This document shows, one piece after another, positions 7,323-13,771 of a stretch of DNA of 40,108 nt. Both the position numbers and the translations under genes were made by a program. Position 1 is the stretch's first letter; the number at the start of each line of letters is the position of its first letter. The DNA comes from a virus. Below the pieces are notes generated by a model. The model searched no databases. It was not told the origin of the DNA and worked only from the letters and a program-made list of their open reading frames with translations. The stretch covers positions 1-40,108 of IMG/VR virus record IMGVR_UViG_3300048800_000013; one strand, 5' to 3'.

Positions 7323-7352
7323 TATCTAGTGTCCCAACGCACAGGTTGTCCA
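7323..7352 (-). promoter_or_regulatory. Putative leftward promoter
   Basis: On the minus strand TGGACA (7352-7347) and TAGATA (7328-7323) are separated by 18 bp. Transcription would start near 7316 and read into the zinc-ribbon chain. The -35 overlaps the DnaA-like box. Confidence 0.4.
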
Positions 7353-7354
7353 CA
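7346..7354 (+). promoter_or_regulatory. Single DnaA-box-like site (TTGTCCACA)
   Basis: TTGTCCACA matches the DnaA box preferred in high-GC Gram-positives. It is a lone copy, so it may be chance or a regulatory rather than an origin site. Confidence 0.35.
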
Positions 7355-7561
7355 GGTGGTGGCAACATCCGTTCGGTTGACGCGGTCACGGGGAATAGTG
7401 CAGAGTGGGGAAGTTTGCGCGCAGGGGGGTTGCGGAACTCGCCGGGTAGGCGCATAGTGGCCCCACGCATGAAAGAGGCTGGCGACGTGGTAAGCGTCCC
7501 AGCCCATGGCCAGGAGGTTGAGTCCCGACGTGCAGCACTCTAAAGCATACGGCGACACGGT

Positions 7562-7567
7562 ACAATC
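7562..7567 (+). promoter_or_regulatory. Candidate rightward -10 box
   Basis: TACAAT lies about 35 bp before the ATG of the HNH gene at 7602. No good -35 is seen 16-18 bp upstream, so this is weak. Confidence 0.25.
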
Positions 7568-7601
7568 CGCGTCCCTCCAGGGCGCTCGGTCTAACGAGAA
7601 T

Positions 7602-8075
7602 ATGCATTCGCAGAACTCCCTTCTGGAAGTTTTGCGAGCGCATAGTGTTTCCGAGCGCGCAGAGAGCGGGCGGAAGTACACCCCCGAACAGCGTCGAATC
7701 AACGCAGAGATCACCAAGCGGTGGCGTGAGACGCACCCGGATTACAACAAGGCTAACAACGCACGCCTACGCGCCGAACGTCACGGGGTTGGCGGAAGTT
7801 GGACGCCGGAGCAGAAGGCGGCTCGTTGGGCGATGTGGGGCAACCGGTGCTGGATGTGCGGTGACCCAGCCACCTGTGTCGACCACGTCAAGCCGCTGAG
7901 CAAAGGCGGCTCGAACTGGCCGGCCAACCTTCGGCCTGCGTGCACGGACTGTAACGCCTGGAAGTTTACGCGCTGGCCTCTGCCCGCATGGTTCGTCACC
8001 GCGACCTTCCCGGTCACAGAGTTCTACGAACCCACCGTGCCGCTTGGACAAGGCGTCCTGGCCCTCCCCGCATGA
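7602..8075 (+). CDS. HNH endonuclease
   Basis: This protein has 157 residues. The C-terminal half has the classic HNH signature: CWMCGDPATCVDHVKPLSKG, then NWPANLRPACTDCNAW. The CxxC pairs hold a structural zinc, and the DH...N...H-type core carries out metal-dependent DNA cleavage. The N-terminal half (YTPEQRRINAEITKRWRETH) is a basic helical DNA-contact region. The frame is open upstream to 7506, but ATG 7602 follows the candidate promoter and gives the conserved length. Its stop overlaps the next gene. It may be a free-standing homing nuclease or a packaging-associated HNH; its place far from terL favours the former. Confidence 0.85.
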   Translation: MHSQNSLLEVLRAHSVSERAESGRKYTPEQRRINAEITKRWRETHPDYNKANNARLRAERHGVGGSWTPEQKAARWAMWGNRCWMCGDPATCVDHVKPLSKGGSNWPANLRPACTDCNAWKFTRWPLPAWFVTATFPVTEFYEPTVPLGQGVLALPA

Positions 8076-8449
8076 CCGCCCTCCAAACCGCCGGGGCTGC
8101 CCTTCCCTCCAGGGGCGCCCCGGCTTCGATTGACACATGCGTCTGCGGACACCCCGCGGACAGTCACGGACACCGCAGCGCACTTTGCTTCCAGTGGACC
8201 GTTGACAGGTTCTGCACCTGCCTCCAGTGGGCACCTCCGCGTCGCCCCACGCTGGTGGCGACGCAGTACCGAGCGCGTTGCACCAAGTGCTTGGCAATAG
8301 CACACGAGGCCACCGGCAGACCCTTCGCCCGGATTCACGCCAAAGGGGGGCCGTGGCGAAACGGTACGCGGCTGTGGGACCGGGCCAGCGTGGACGAAGA
8401 CGTCCGCGTCTATGTCATCTGCCGTGATTGCCTCGGACTGAGCCGATGA
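8072..8449 (+). CDS. Cys/His-rich zinc-binding protein (125 aa)
   Basis: ATG 8072 overlaps the HNH stop (ATGA). The N-terminal module CVCGHPADSHGH followed by CFQW and FCTCLQW is a recurring actinophage zinc motif. The C-terminal module has CTKC and a later CRDC. Two zinc sites are likely. No enzymatic domain is seen; nucleic-acid or protein binding is the usual assumption. Coupled to a membrane microprotein downstream. Confidence 0.6.
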   Translation: MTALQTAGAALPSRGAPASIDTCVCGHPADSHGHRSALCFQWTVDRFCTCLQWAPPRRPTLVATQYRARCTKCLAIAHEATGRPFARIHAKGGPWRNGTRLWDRASVDEDVRVYVICRDCLGLSR

Positions 8450-8541
8450 GCGAGCGTCAGATCGGGGTGGCCATTGTGGCGATGGGTGTTCTGGTCTTCG
8501 CATATATCGTGTGGCTCGTCGTCAAGGCGTACCTCGGATGA
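8446..8541 (+). CDS. Small membrane protein (31 aa)
   Basis: Starts with ATGA overlapping the previous stop and ends with ATGA overlapping the next start. The product is one hydrophobic helix (IGVAIVAMGVLVFAYIVWLV) flanked by MSERQ and KAYLG. Function unknown. Confidence 0.55.
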   Translation: MSERQIGVAIVAMGVLVFAYIVWLVVKAYLG

Positions 8542-9017
8542 TCAGGCCCCGCTCCACCCGCCAGAAGGGCTGGGAGTACTGCACCGTCTGCGGTGAGGGG
8601 AGGGATCTGCGGGGCAACAAGGCGCGCAAGACGGGGATGTGTATCACCTGTCTGCGAGCCAACCCGCCGGAGTTGACAGCGCCGTACCTCTGCACGCTGT
8701 GTGGGGACACGGAGCCTTCGCATTTTGCGAAGAAGGGCCGGGCGCGCTGTACCACCTGCATCAACAAGGTGCACAGCGATTGGGCCAAGGTGGAACGGCG
8801 CCAACTCAACGCCATCTTCGCTGCGCTGACCGCCTGCGATGAGGGGGTGGGCGGGTGCGGGCTCAAGGACAGTCACGTCGTTGACGGGCTCTGCGCGGTG
8901 TGCCGTGAGGAGATGCGGCGGGGCAGGCGCTGGGTCTTCGACAAGGATGATCTGGAGAGGTGGTTGGCTCACGTCGCCAAGCTGGAGCAGTGTGCTCGCG
9001 TGGCGGTGGCCGCATGA
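8538..9017 (+). CDS. Multi-zinc-finger protein (159 aa)
   Basis: At least four cysteine pairs are visible: CTVCGEG, CITC, CTLCGDTEPSHF with CTTC, and a late CAVC. The knuckles pair as two or three ribbons. The C-terminal end is helical (DKDDLERWLAHVAKLEQ). It directly precedes the replication initiator with an ATGA overlap, so a role in replication, such as DNA or helicase binding, is plausible but inferred from position. Confidence 0.6.
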   Translation: MIRPRSTRQKGWEYCTVCGEGRDLRGNKARKTGMCITCLRANPPELTAPYLCTLCGDTEPSHFAKKGRARCTTCINKVHSDWAKVERRQLNAIFAALTACDEGVGGCGLKDSHVVDGLCAVCREEMRRGRRWVFDKDDLERWLAHVAKLEQCARVAVAA

Positions 9018-9799
9018 GGGAATGGGTGCGGCTCTACACGTCGAGCTGGGGGCACCGGAAGATGCTGCCCCTGTCGCTGGAGGCCCACGGGTTGTGGGCT
9101 GCCGGGCTGGCCTACGCGGGCAGCCAGGAGCGGGAGGACTTTGTGCCCGAATCCTTCGTCATGCGCGTAACGCGTTACGGGTGTGACAACGAAAACGACC
9201 CGGAGAAAAGCAGGCCCGAAGAGCTGGTAAAGACCGGACTATGGGAGCCAGTCGAGGGTGGGTGGCTCATCCACAACCATGAGCTACGCCAGAGTGACGA
9301 GGAGGCCCGTAAGGAGGCGAATCGTATTCGGCAGCAGCGCTACCGGGAGGCGCGTAACGCCCCGCGTAACGCCAGTCACAGTGACAGTAACGCTTCCGTA
9401 ACGCCTGTCACGCGTCTAGAGAAGAGAAGAGTAGAGAAGAGTAGAGAAGATAAGTCACCTAACGGTGACTCTGTGGCGCGCAGGGTGTTCGAGGTCTGGC
9501 AAGTGGAGACCAACCACCCTCAGGCGCGGTTGCTTCCCTCGCGGTTCAAGCTCATTGCAGCCCGGATGCGCGAGGGACTCAGCGAGAGCGACCTGACTGA
9601 CTGTGCGCGCGGGGTGCCGCTCGATCCGTGGCCCGACCGAGTGCTCCACAACAGTTTCGAGATCGTGTTCAGGAGTGCCGCCAACGTGGAGAAGTTCCGC
9701 GACTTCTACCGCAATGGCGTGCCCGCGCTCGCACTGGTGCCCAACCGCCACGACGCCATCACTGCCCGTATCGGTGTGTTTGGAGACTTCCCAGCATGA
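9014..9799 (+). CDS. Replication initiator / replisome organiser (lambda O or SPP1 gp38-like)
   Basis: This protein has 261 residues. The N-terminal ~95 residues (MREWVRLYTSSWGHRKMLPL ... GGWLIHNHELRQSDEEARKE) form a winged-helix-like DNA-binding domain typical of phage replication organisers. A hydrophilic Asn/Ser/Thr linker (about residues 113-150) is encoded by the repeat-rich DNA described separately. The C-terminal domain (RRVFEVWQVETNHPQARLLP ... LSESDLTDCARGVPLDPWPD) is the recruiter-type module seen in such proteins. By analogy with lambda O and SPP1 gp38 it should bind an origin in its own gene and load the host helicase. No phage helicase or polymerase is present, consistent with host dependence. 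Confidence 0.7.
   Translation: MREWVRLYTSSWGHRKMLPLSLEAHGLWAAGLAYAGSQEREDFVPESFVMRVTRYGCDNENDPEKSRPEELVKTGLWEPVEGGWLIHNHELRQSDEEARKEANRIRQQRYREARNAPRNASHSDSNASVTPVTRLEKRRVEKSREDKSPNGDSVARRVFEVWQVETNHPQARLLPSRFKLIAARMREGLSESDLTDCARGVPLDPWPDRVLHNSFEIVFRSAANVEKFRDFYRNGVPALALVPNRHDAITARIGVFGDFPA
9165..9470 (+). other. Candidate replication origin inside the initiator gene
   Basis: Four GTAACGC copies lie at 9354, 9366, 9387 and 9398, and a perfect 14-bp palindrome CGTAACGCGTTACG at 9166-9179 carries the same core in both orientations. GTCAC/GTGAC inverted pairs lie at 9375-9385 and 9453-9470. A homopurine run of repeated GTAGAGAAGA units fills about 9419-9450, locally lower in GC. Iterons plus an easily opened tract inside an initiator gene match the lambda and SPP1 arrangement. 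Confidence 0.55.
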
Positions 9800-10284
9800 C
9801 CACAATGGCGCCTCCCGAGAACGTCGTCATGGCCTTCCGCTTCGCTCACTGCCTGTGGCCAGACGACGCCAAGACAGCCAGCCAGGGGACGCTGATCGCT
9901 TGGGCTCCGATGCTCTCGCCGTACTCGATCGACGAGTTGTACCACTCGCTAACCACGCTGGCCAAAGCAATGACAAGGATGCCGGCGCTGGCCGTGTGGC
10001 TCGACGAGTTGCACGCCGCGCGACGCAAGGACGCACCTCCGCCGCTGTTCCTCCCGGCACCAGCTCGAGGCCAGATCACCGGCCCCGACGATGTGTACCG
10101 CGACAAACTCCGCAAGGACGTCCGCCGGTTCCTGCGCCAGCCTGACGGCTCGATCGACCCAGAGCGGCTGGCCGAGATGGATGCATGGGTGGACGAGGTT
10201 GGCCCGCACGAGGCTGCGTTCTTGAAGCGCCACGGAATCGACGTTGAGGTGACCCAGCCGGTGAGGAAGGGTGGGGGGATATGA
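9796..10284 (+). CDS. Unknown replication-linked protein, possible G39P-like helicase-loader partner
   Basis: This protein has 162 residues and is coupled to the initiator by ATGA. The N-terminal ~75 residues (ENVVMAFRFAHCLWPDDAKT, then W, then SIDELYHSLTTLAKAMTRMP, AVWLDEL) follow the pattern of the SPP1 gp39 or small helicase-loader-inhibitor domain: helix, aromatic-Pro, long helix pair. The C-terminal half is charged (VYRDKLRKDVRRFLRQPDGS). Gene order initiator-then-loader is as in SPP1. This is inference from order and pattern, not a firm family match. Confidence 0.45.
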   Translation: MTTMAPPENVVMAFRFAHCLWPDDAKTASQGTLIAWAPMLSPYSIDELYHSLTTLAKAMTRMPALAVWLDELHAARRKDAPPPLFLPAPARGQITGPDDVYRDKLRKDVRRFLRQPDGSIDPERLAEMDAWVDEVGPHEAAFLKRHGIDVEVTQPVRKGGGI

Positions 10285-10511
10285 GCGAGCCGTTCCTCGA
10301 CGACGAAGGGCGCCCGTTGGCATGGGCTGAGTTCTTCGCCAGGACGGAGGCGTGGCTGGATGAGATCTATCCCGTCGATCTCTTCGGCACCGCTGACCGC
10401 CTGCTGTGCGCTGACCGCTCCGGTGTGGACATCAGCACCGGGTACGGTCCTGCGGCTGTTCGCGCCCTGCGTGCAGCCGTCGCGCTGGCCCGCAAAGAGG
10501 ACCCGCTGTGA
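10281..10511 (+). CDS. Small acidic unknown protein (76 aa)
   Basis: Starts at an ATGA overlap and ends at a GTGA overlap. An acidic helical protein (WAEFFARTEAWLDEIYPVDL) with a second helix (AAVRALRAAVALARKE). No cysteines or membrane segment. Not recognised; lies in the replication operon. Confidence 0.6.
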   Translation: MSEPFLDDEGRPLAWAEFFARTEAWLDEIYPVDLFGTADRLLCADRSGVDISTGYGPAAVRALRAAVALARKEDPL

Positions 10512-10726
10512 CCGATCTCCAAGCATGGCGAGAGTACGTGCGAGACAGCGAGCGCGCCTACGTGCAGGCGGCCACCCGTCAGGACACGATCCGGGTGATG
10601 GAGCGGGGGAGGATCAGCGAGGGCTTCCTCGAGGCGAAGGCCAAGACGGAACTCGCGCGCTCCCTGTGTGAGGCCCGCGGGGTCGCCTTCGCGGCGTTCC
10701 TTGATTGGCAGGAACGTGCCGCATGA
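10508..10726 (+). CDS. Small helical unknown protein (72 aa)
   Basis: GTG 10508 overlaps the preceding TGA. The product is almost wholly alpha-helical with a coiled-coil-like charge pattern (LQAWREYVRDSERAYVQAAT ... EAKAKTELARSL). Its stop overlaps the ATG of the next gene. Not recognised. Confidence 0.6.
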   Translation: MTDLQAWREYVRDSERAYVQAATRQDTIRVMERGRISEGFLEAKAKTELARSLCEARGVAFAAFLDWQERAA

Positions 10727-10905
10727 GCCTGATCTATCAGATTCCAACCGTTGTATTGGCGTGCGTCGTGGGGCTGGCGCTGCTCTGGGCGTTTTACTGG
10801 ATCTGCGCAGAGTCGCATGGCGCGTGCTTCGTCGTGGTGCCGGTCGTAGGCGGCGTCCTGAGTTTCGTCATCTGGGTCTGCGGCAGAGGGTTCGCGTGGT
10901 GGTGA
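10723..10905 (+). CDS. Two-pass membrane protein (60 aa)
   Basis: Two hydrophobic helices (IPTVVLACVVGLALLWAFYW and VVVPVVGGVLSFVIWVCG) are joined by a short Cys-containing loop (ICAESHGACF). ATG 10723 overlaps the upstream stop. Could be a small early membrane protein; holin-like size, but an early-operon position argues against lysis. Function unknown. Confidence 0.55.
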   Translation: MSLIYQIPTVVLACVVGLALLWAFYWICAESHGACFVVVPVVGGVLSFVIWVCGRGFAWW

Positions 10906-10906
10906 G

Positions 10907-11257
10907 ATGAGCAATCCGAACGGACGGAAGGGCGCCAGCTTCGAGCAGGCAGTCTGCGACCACCTCAAGGCAGACGGCTGGGAGAACTGCGAGAGGAGAG
11001 TGAAGAACGGCCGAGCCGATCGCGGCGATGTGACCGGCTTGCCCCAGATCTGCCTGGAGCTGAAGAACACCAAGGAGTTGGATCTAGCCGGAGCGATGAC
11101 CGAGGCCAAAGTGGAGGCCGGGCATGCCGGGGCAAGGTACTACGCAGCGATTCTGAAGCGAAGAGGGAAGCCGACGTCAGAAAGTTACGCGGTGATGTCG
11201 CTCGACCAGTTCAGCCAGATCATGCGGATCTTGGAGGCTGCTGGATGGCTGCGCTAG
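10907..11257 (+). CDS. Holliday-junction-resolvase-like PDDEXK nuclease
   Basis: This protein has 116 residues, the size of archaeal Hjc and phage relatives. Motifs in order: GASFEQAV with Glu13, RADRGDVTG with Asp38/Asp41, ICLELKNTKEL with Glu51-x-Lys53, and a C-terminal strand SYAVMSLDQF. This spacing is that of the PD-(D/E)xK core, which binds a metal and cuts branched DNA. It would resolve replication or recombination intermediates before packaging. Its TAG overlaps the stop of the antisense HNH gene through a shared CTAG. The family call is solid at fold level; substrate is inferred. Confidence 0.7.
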   Translation: MSNPNGRKGASFEQAVCDHLKADGWENCERRVKNGRADRGDVTGLPQICLELKNTKELDLAGAMTEAKVEAGHAGARYYAAILKRRGKPTSESYAVMSLDQFSQIMRILEAAGWLR

Positions 11258-11664
11258 AGGCCGAGTTCTTCGCTGCTTACCCCGAGAACGCGAGCGAGTT
11301 TCGCGCGGATGCGCTTGGGCGGCTTGGTCGCTCGTGCTCGTCGTCGGTTTTCCGCCGCGGACACCGCTTCGAGATGACTTGGGCGCACACAGTTGCGGAC
11401 ACGGCAGAGGTGGTCGATCTCCCAATGGCCCGTGAGTGGTACCCACCCATTGGCGGCACCGAACGCGAACCGCTGCGCCGTCTCATGTCGACTTCCGTTC
11501 GGGTTGATGGCATCGGGACTCCAGAACATTCCATAGCCGTCGGAGAGCGGTCCCGTCCACAACCAGCACCCGTCCGCGAGGCTGCGATCACCGACCCGCG
11601 ACCAAAAGGCTGCCAGGGCATCTGCCGAGTAGTTGACCTCGCACCTCCGAAGGAGATGATTCAT
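11254..11664 (-). CDS. HNH_3-type homing endonuclease coupled to the repressor
   Basis: This protein has 136 residues. It has an N-terminal CWLWTGPLSDGYGMF motif, then WEIDHLCRVRNCVRPSHLEA and SAAENRRRARA, the layout of free-standing HNH_3 endonucleases. The same layout appears at 13771 and 33167 in this window. A basic tail ends in KLARVLGVSSEELGL, which echoes the end of the adjacent repressor. ATG 11664 overlaps the repressor's TGA (ATGA), so both are made from the repressor transcript. It lies antisense between the two early operons. Confidence 0.8.
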   Translation of the reverse strand: MNHLLRRCEVNYSADALAAFWSRVGDRSLADGCWLWTGPLSDGYGMFWSPDAINPNGSRHETAQRFAFGAANGWVPLTGHWEIDHLCRVRNCVRPSHLEAVSAAENRRRARATKPPKRIRAKLARVLGVSSEELGL

Positions 11665-11864
11665 TCAGCCCCGAAGCCGAGGGCCTCAACGGTCACGCCG
11701 AGACGCTTGGCTAGTTTGGCAGCCATGCGAGGACGAGGCGTATCGCCTGGGTCACTCTCCCAGCGTCGAATGGTCTTCTCGCTAACGCCGAGGAGGAAGG
11801 CGAGTTGGGCTTGCGTGAACCCAGCATCCTCGCGCAACTCTTTGACCCGGGTGTTGATGTCCAC
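11661..11864 (-). CDS. Cro/CI-type HTH repressor
   Basis: This protein has 67 residues. An XRE helix-turn-helix (FTQAQLAFLLGVSEKTIRRW) fills residues 16-35, followed by PRPRMAAKLAKRLGVTVEAL, the usual fourth and fifth helices. There is no dimerisation or protease-sensitive domain, so it resembles Cro or a minimal repressor. The start is GTG 11864, which lies directly at the predicted transcription start of its promoter. The message is probably leaderless, as for lambda cI from PRM. It likely binds the ACCGGACGTT repeats next to it and controls both directions. Confidence 0.85.
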   Translation of the reverse strand: MDINTRVKELREDAGFTQAQLAFLLGVSEKTIRRWESDPGDTPRPRMAAKLAKRLGVTVEALGFGAE

Positions 11865-11870
11865 CTCCCC

Positions 11871-11899
11871 AGTGTACCACCGGACGTTCGACTTGACAA
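11871..11899 (-). promoter_or_regulatory. Leftward repressor promoter
   Basis: Minus strand TTGTCA (11899-11894), 17-bp spacer, TACACT (11876-11871). The start would fall near 11865-11864, at the repressor's GTG. The -35 overlaps that of the rightward promoter. Confidence 0.6.
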
Positions 11900-11911
11900 G
11901 GACCGGACGTT
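11879..11911 (+). promoter_or_regulatory. Two direct operator repeats ACCGGACGTT
   Basis: Identical 10-mers at 11879-11888 and 11902-11911 are 23 bp apart. One precedes the shared -35 region and one lies in the rightward spacer. Likely binding sites for the adjacent HTH protein. Confidence 0.65.
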
Positions 11912-11921
11912 GTGTTATGCT
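11893..11921 (+). promoter_or_regulatory. Strong rightward early promoter
   Basis: TTGACA (11893-11898), 17-bp spacer, TATGCT (11916-11921). This is the best sigma70-type match found in the window. The predicted start near 11928 drives the operon beginning at 11987. The spacer contains the second operator. Confidence 0.75.
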
Positions 11922-11930
11922 TCAAGGAGT

Positions 11931-11958
11931 GACCCCGCGAGCGGTGAACTCCGGGGTC
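11931..11958 (+). promoter_or_regulatory. Stem-loop in the early leader
   Basis: GACCCCG (11931-11937) pairs with CGGGGTC (11952-11958), giving a 7-bp stem and 14-nt loop in the roughly 59-nt leader before the GTG at 11987. It could modulate translation or early termination; no U-run follows. Confidence 0.4.
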
Positions 11959-11986
11959 GTGGCCAATCCCGTATCGGAGGATCGAC

Positions 11987-12187
11987 GTGACTGATTCTAA
12001 GCGACCCACCCTGGTTAGGCGTGCCACGCACGTCACTACATTCGCCAGAGGCGCCGGGCGCGAGTGGCAAGCCACCTGCTCTGTGTGTGGGCGCATCGGC
12101 CAGCCCCAGGAATACCTGGCCGACGCGGAGGCGGTCGCTACCGACCACCGTGAGCGCCAAGGGTTCAGCGATGGCCGCGCCCGATGA
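11987..12187 (+). CDS. Small Cys-containing protein (66 aa), first gene of the repressor-controlled operon
   Basis: GTG 11987 follows GGAGG by six bases, the best ribosome site nearby. The product has a basic start (TDSKRPTLVRRATHVTTFAR), a central WQATCSVCGRIGQ and a helical end. It has one CxxC, so half a zinc site that might pair in a dimer. As first gene after an operator-regulated promoter it sits where Cro or an anti-repressor would be, but no HTH is visible. Not recognised. Confidence 0.65.
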   Translation: MTDSKRPTLVRRATHVTTFARGAGREWQATCSVCGRIGQPQEYLADAEAVATDHRERQGFSDGRAR

Positions 12188-12258
12188 ACTGGCCCTTGTT
12201 CGCCATCGGACTGGTTCTTGTGTGGGCATCGGGCTGCACGTACGGGCGCATGACATGA
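12184..12258 (+). CDS. Tiny membrane or lipoprotein-like peptide (24 aa)
   Basis: ATGA overlaps at both ends. MNWPLFAIGLVLVWASGCTY plus GRMT is one hydrophobic helix followed by ASGC, which resembles a lipobox. Without a basic N-terminus lipidation is uncertain. Hand-translated. Confidence 0.45.
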   Translation: MNWPLFAIGLVLVWASGCTYGRMT

Positions 12259-12500
12259 TCGCCCCGCGCGTTTCCCGCTTCGACCTCGAACTCTGGTCAC
12301 GCATGGCCAAGCAAGCCGAAGCGGCAGCTCGCACCGAGGATGCACCGACAGCCTTCGGGATCGTCTCGGCGCTCGCGAGCTATCTTGACGCCGCGCTCGA
12401 GCCGCCGAAACCTCCGCTCGTTGACCGTTGGCAGCGCGACTATGACGCAAGCCACCCCGACGTCCTCGAGGCCAAGCTGCGCCGGGTCTTCGGCAGATGA
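12255..12500 (+). CDS. Small helical unknown protein (81 aa)
   Basis: ATG 12255 overlaps the preceding stop and is the only start consistent with the chain; upstream in-frame sequence overlaps two genes. Helical (FDLELWSRMAKQAEAAARTE; FGIVSALASYLDAALE) with a basic end (LEAKLRRVFGR). Not recognised. Confidence 0.6.
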   Translation: MIAPRVSRFDLELWSRMAKQAEAAARTEDAPTAFGIVSALASYLDAALEPPKPPLVDRWQRDYDASHPDVLEAKLRRVFGR

Positions 12501-12649
12501 GCGAGCGAGCCGATTGGGTAGACGACGCCCGCGAGCCGAATCCCTGGCATGACTGCGAGGAATGTGGTGCGCGGCAGGCTGCGGACATCCTGGATTCCGA
12601 GACGGACCGTTGGGTGTGCCGTGACTGCGCGAAGACGGTCCTGCTGTGA
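12497..12649 (+). CDS. Zinc-ribbon protein (50 aa)
   Basis: Hand-translated. CEECG and CRDC pairs lie 20 residues apart in a 50-residue acidic protein, a single ribbon. Starts with ATGA and ends with GTGA overlaps, so it is part of the coupled chain. Role unknown. Confidence 0.6.
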   Translation: MSERADWVDDAREPNPWHDCEECGARQAADILDSETDRWVCRDCAKTVLL

Positions 12650-12783
12650 GGGACTACGACTCCGTCGACGAGTACCTCTACGCCTTTCGTGGCACGCAAC
12701 GCTGGGTTGGAGCCGTGATCGCGGTTTTGGTGGTGCTGGCTTGCATCATCCTGGCCGGATCTATCACAGGGACGGGAACATGA
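12646..12783 (+). CDS. Small membrane protein (45 aa)
   Basis: GTG 12646 overlaps the preceding TGA; the stop overlaps the next ATG. An acidic N-terminus (VRDYDSVDEYLYAFRGTQRW) precedes one membrane segment (VGAVIAVLVVLACIILAG). Function unknown. Confidence 0.55.
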   Translation: MRDYDSVDEYLYAFRGTQRWVGAVIAVLVVLACIILAGSITGTGT

Positions 12784-12932
12784 CTGATTGCCAATGTCCA
12801 CGATTCGCGGAGAAGAAGAGCAGGCACGAGGCGCTCATCAACCACACCTACGCCTGCCTCGTAAAGCAACGCGGGGCGAACACGCTCCGAGAGCAGTACG
12901 GGCCACCCGACAAGGGGGAGAAGGCAGCATGA
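12780..12932 (+). CDS. Small basic protein (50 aa)
   Basis: MTDCQCPRFAEKKSRHEALI continues into NHTYACLVKQRGANTLREQY. Three cysteines and two histidines could form a small metal site. ATGA overlaps at both ends, directly before the annealing-protein gene. Not recognised. Confidence 0.5.
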   Translation: MTDCQCPRFAEKKSRHEALINHTYACLVKQRGANTLREQYGPPDKGEKAA

Positions 12933-13771
12933 CTACGCACGCAACGAAGGAGGTCGCAAACGCGGTGGGGGGGAACGATGGTGCAGCCGTCTCCTCCCCA
13001 CCGCCGACTCCCTGGGAGAAGCTCCGTGCGCCGTTCCCAGAGAACAGGATCGGCCACCTTCCACCCACGCCGAAGCGGCCAGTGGAGTTGTCTTACGTCG
13101 GCCACGCTGACGTCACCGACAGGTTGCTCTCCGTCGACCCATTCTGGAACTGGAGGCCGCTGGCCTTTCGTGAGGACGGCATGCCACGGTTTGTGGTGGA
13201 TGAGCACGATCACCCCATCGGGTTGTGGATCGAGTTGACCGTACACATCACAGAGAAGCCCTCGGGGATCTTCGATGGATGGCCCGCCGTCACCCGCCTC
13301 GGCTACGGCTCCGTCACCTCAACTGCCTTCGACCCCGAGAAGCAACTCATCGGTGATGCACTCCGCAACGCCGCCATGAGATTCGGCGTGGGCTTGGACT
13401 TGTGGCGCAAGGAGGAGCAGCCCGCAGAGAACGCCTCTACGGTCACCGCAGAGGTCAAGCGGGTGTTCAGCCAGCCAGTTGTGCCGGCGGCGGTACAGAC
13501 GATGACAGCGCCATCTGGTGGCAAAGGCAAGGTGCCGTGTGCGTTGTGCGCTGCCGACGACATGAAGAGCAAGAAGGGATACCCGTCGGTCTTCTGGCCA
13601 GACAGTAAGACGTGCGACGGTGGGTGGAAGGATGCCGATGACGGCTGGCACTACGTCAACCATCCGCTGGTGCGTGAGCCGCAGTTGTCCGGTGTCGGTG
13701 CAGCGGTGAGTGCAGAGGCAGACCGGGTGCCTATCGAACTTTACGACGACGGCGGCTCGGTGTCGGTCTGA
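12929..13771 (+). CDS. Rad52/Sak-like single-strand annealing protein
   Basis: This protein has 280 residues. The core (LSYVGHADVTDRLLSVDPFW, then WRPL, GLWIELTVHI, VTRLGYGSVTS, and IGDALRNAAMRFGVGLDLWR) matches the conserved strand-helix-helix layout of phage annealing proteins of the Rad52/Sak group. These coat ssDNA and pair complementary strands. The C-terminal third is separate: CALCAAD followed later by SKTCDGGW looks like a zinc-binding domain. Starts at an ATGA overlap. With the Gam-like protein and the junction resolvase it forms a recombination set; no partner exonuclease was found. Confidence 0.75.
   Translation: MTTHATKEVANAVGGNDGAAVSSPPPTPWEKLRAPFPENRIGHLPPTPKRPVELSYVGHADVTDRLLSVDPFWNWRPLAFREDGMPRFVVDEHDHPIGLWIELTVHITEKPSGIFDGWPAVTRLGYGSVTSTAFDPEKQLIGDALRNAAMRFGVGLDLWRKEEQPAENASTVTAEVKRVFSQPVVPAAVQTMTAPSGGKGKVPCALCAADDMKSKKGYPSVFWPDSKTCDGGWKDADDGWHYVNHPLVREPQLSGVGAAVSAEADRVPIELYDDGGSVSV

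Larger units (their letters stand above)
7269..7601. other. Divergent intergenic control region
   Basis: This 333-bp stretch has no supported gene and separates the leftward chain from the rightward early operon. It holds a leftward promoter-like pair (7323-7352), a DnaA-box-like 9-mer (7346-7354) and a rightward -10 candidate TACAAT at 7562-7567 without a good -35. Short ORFs crossing it are shadows. Confidence 0.6.

Noticed and set aside
11782-12801. Minus-strand frame of 339 aa opposite the second early operon
   Set aside because: Crosses the divergent promoter and many coupled plus-strand genes; Arg/Ser-rich shadow composition.
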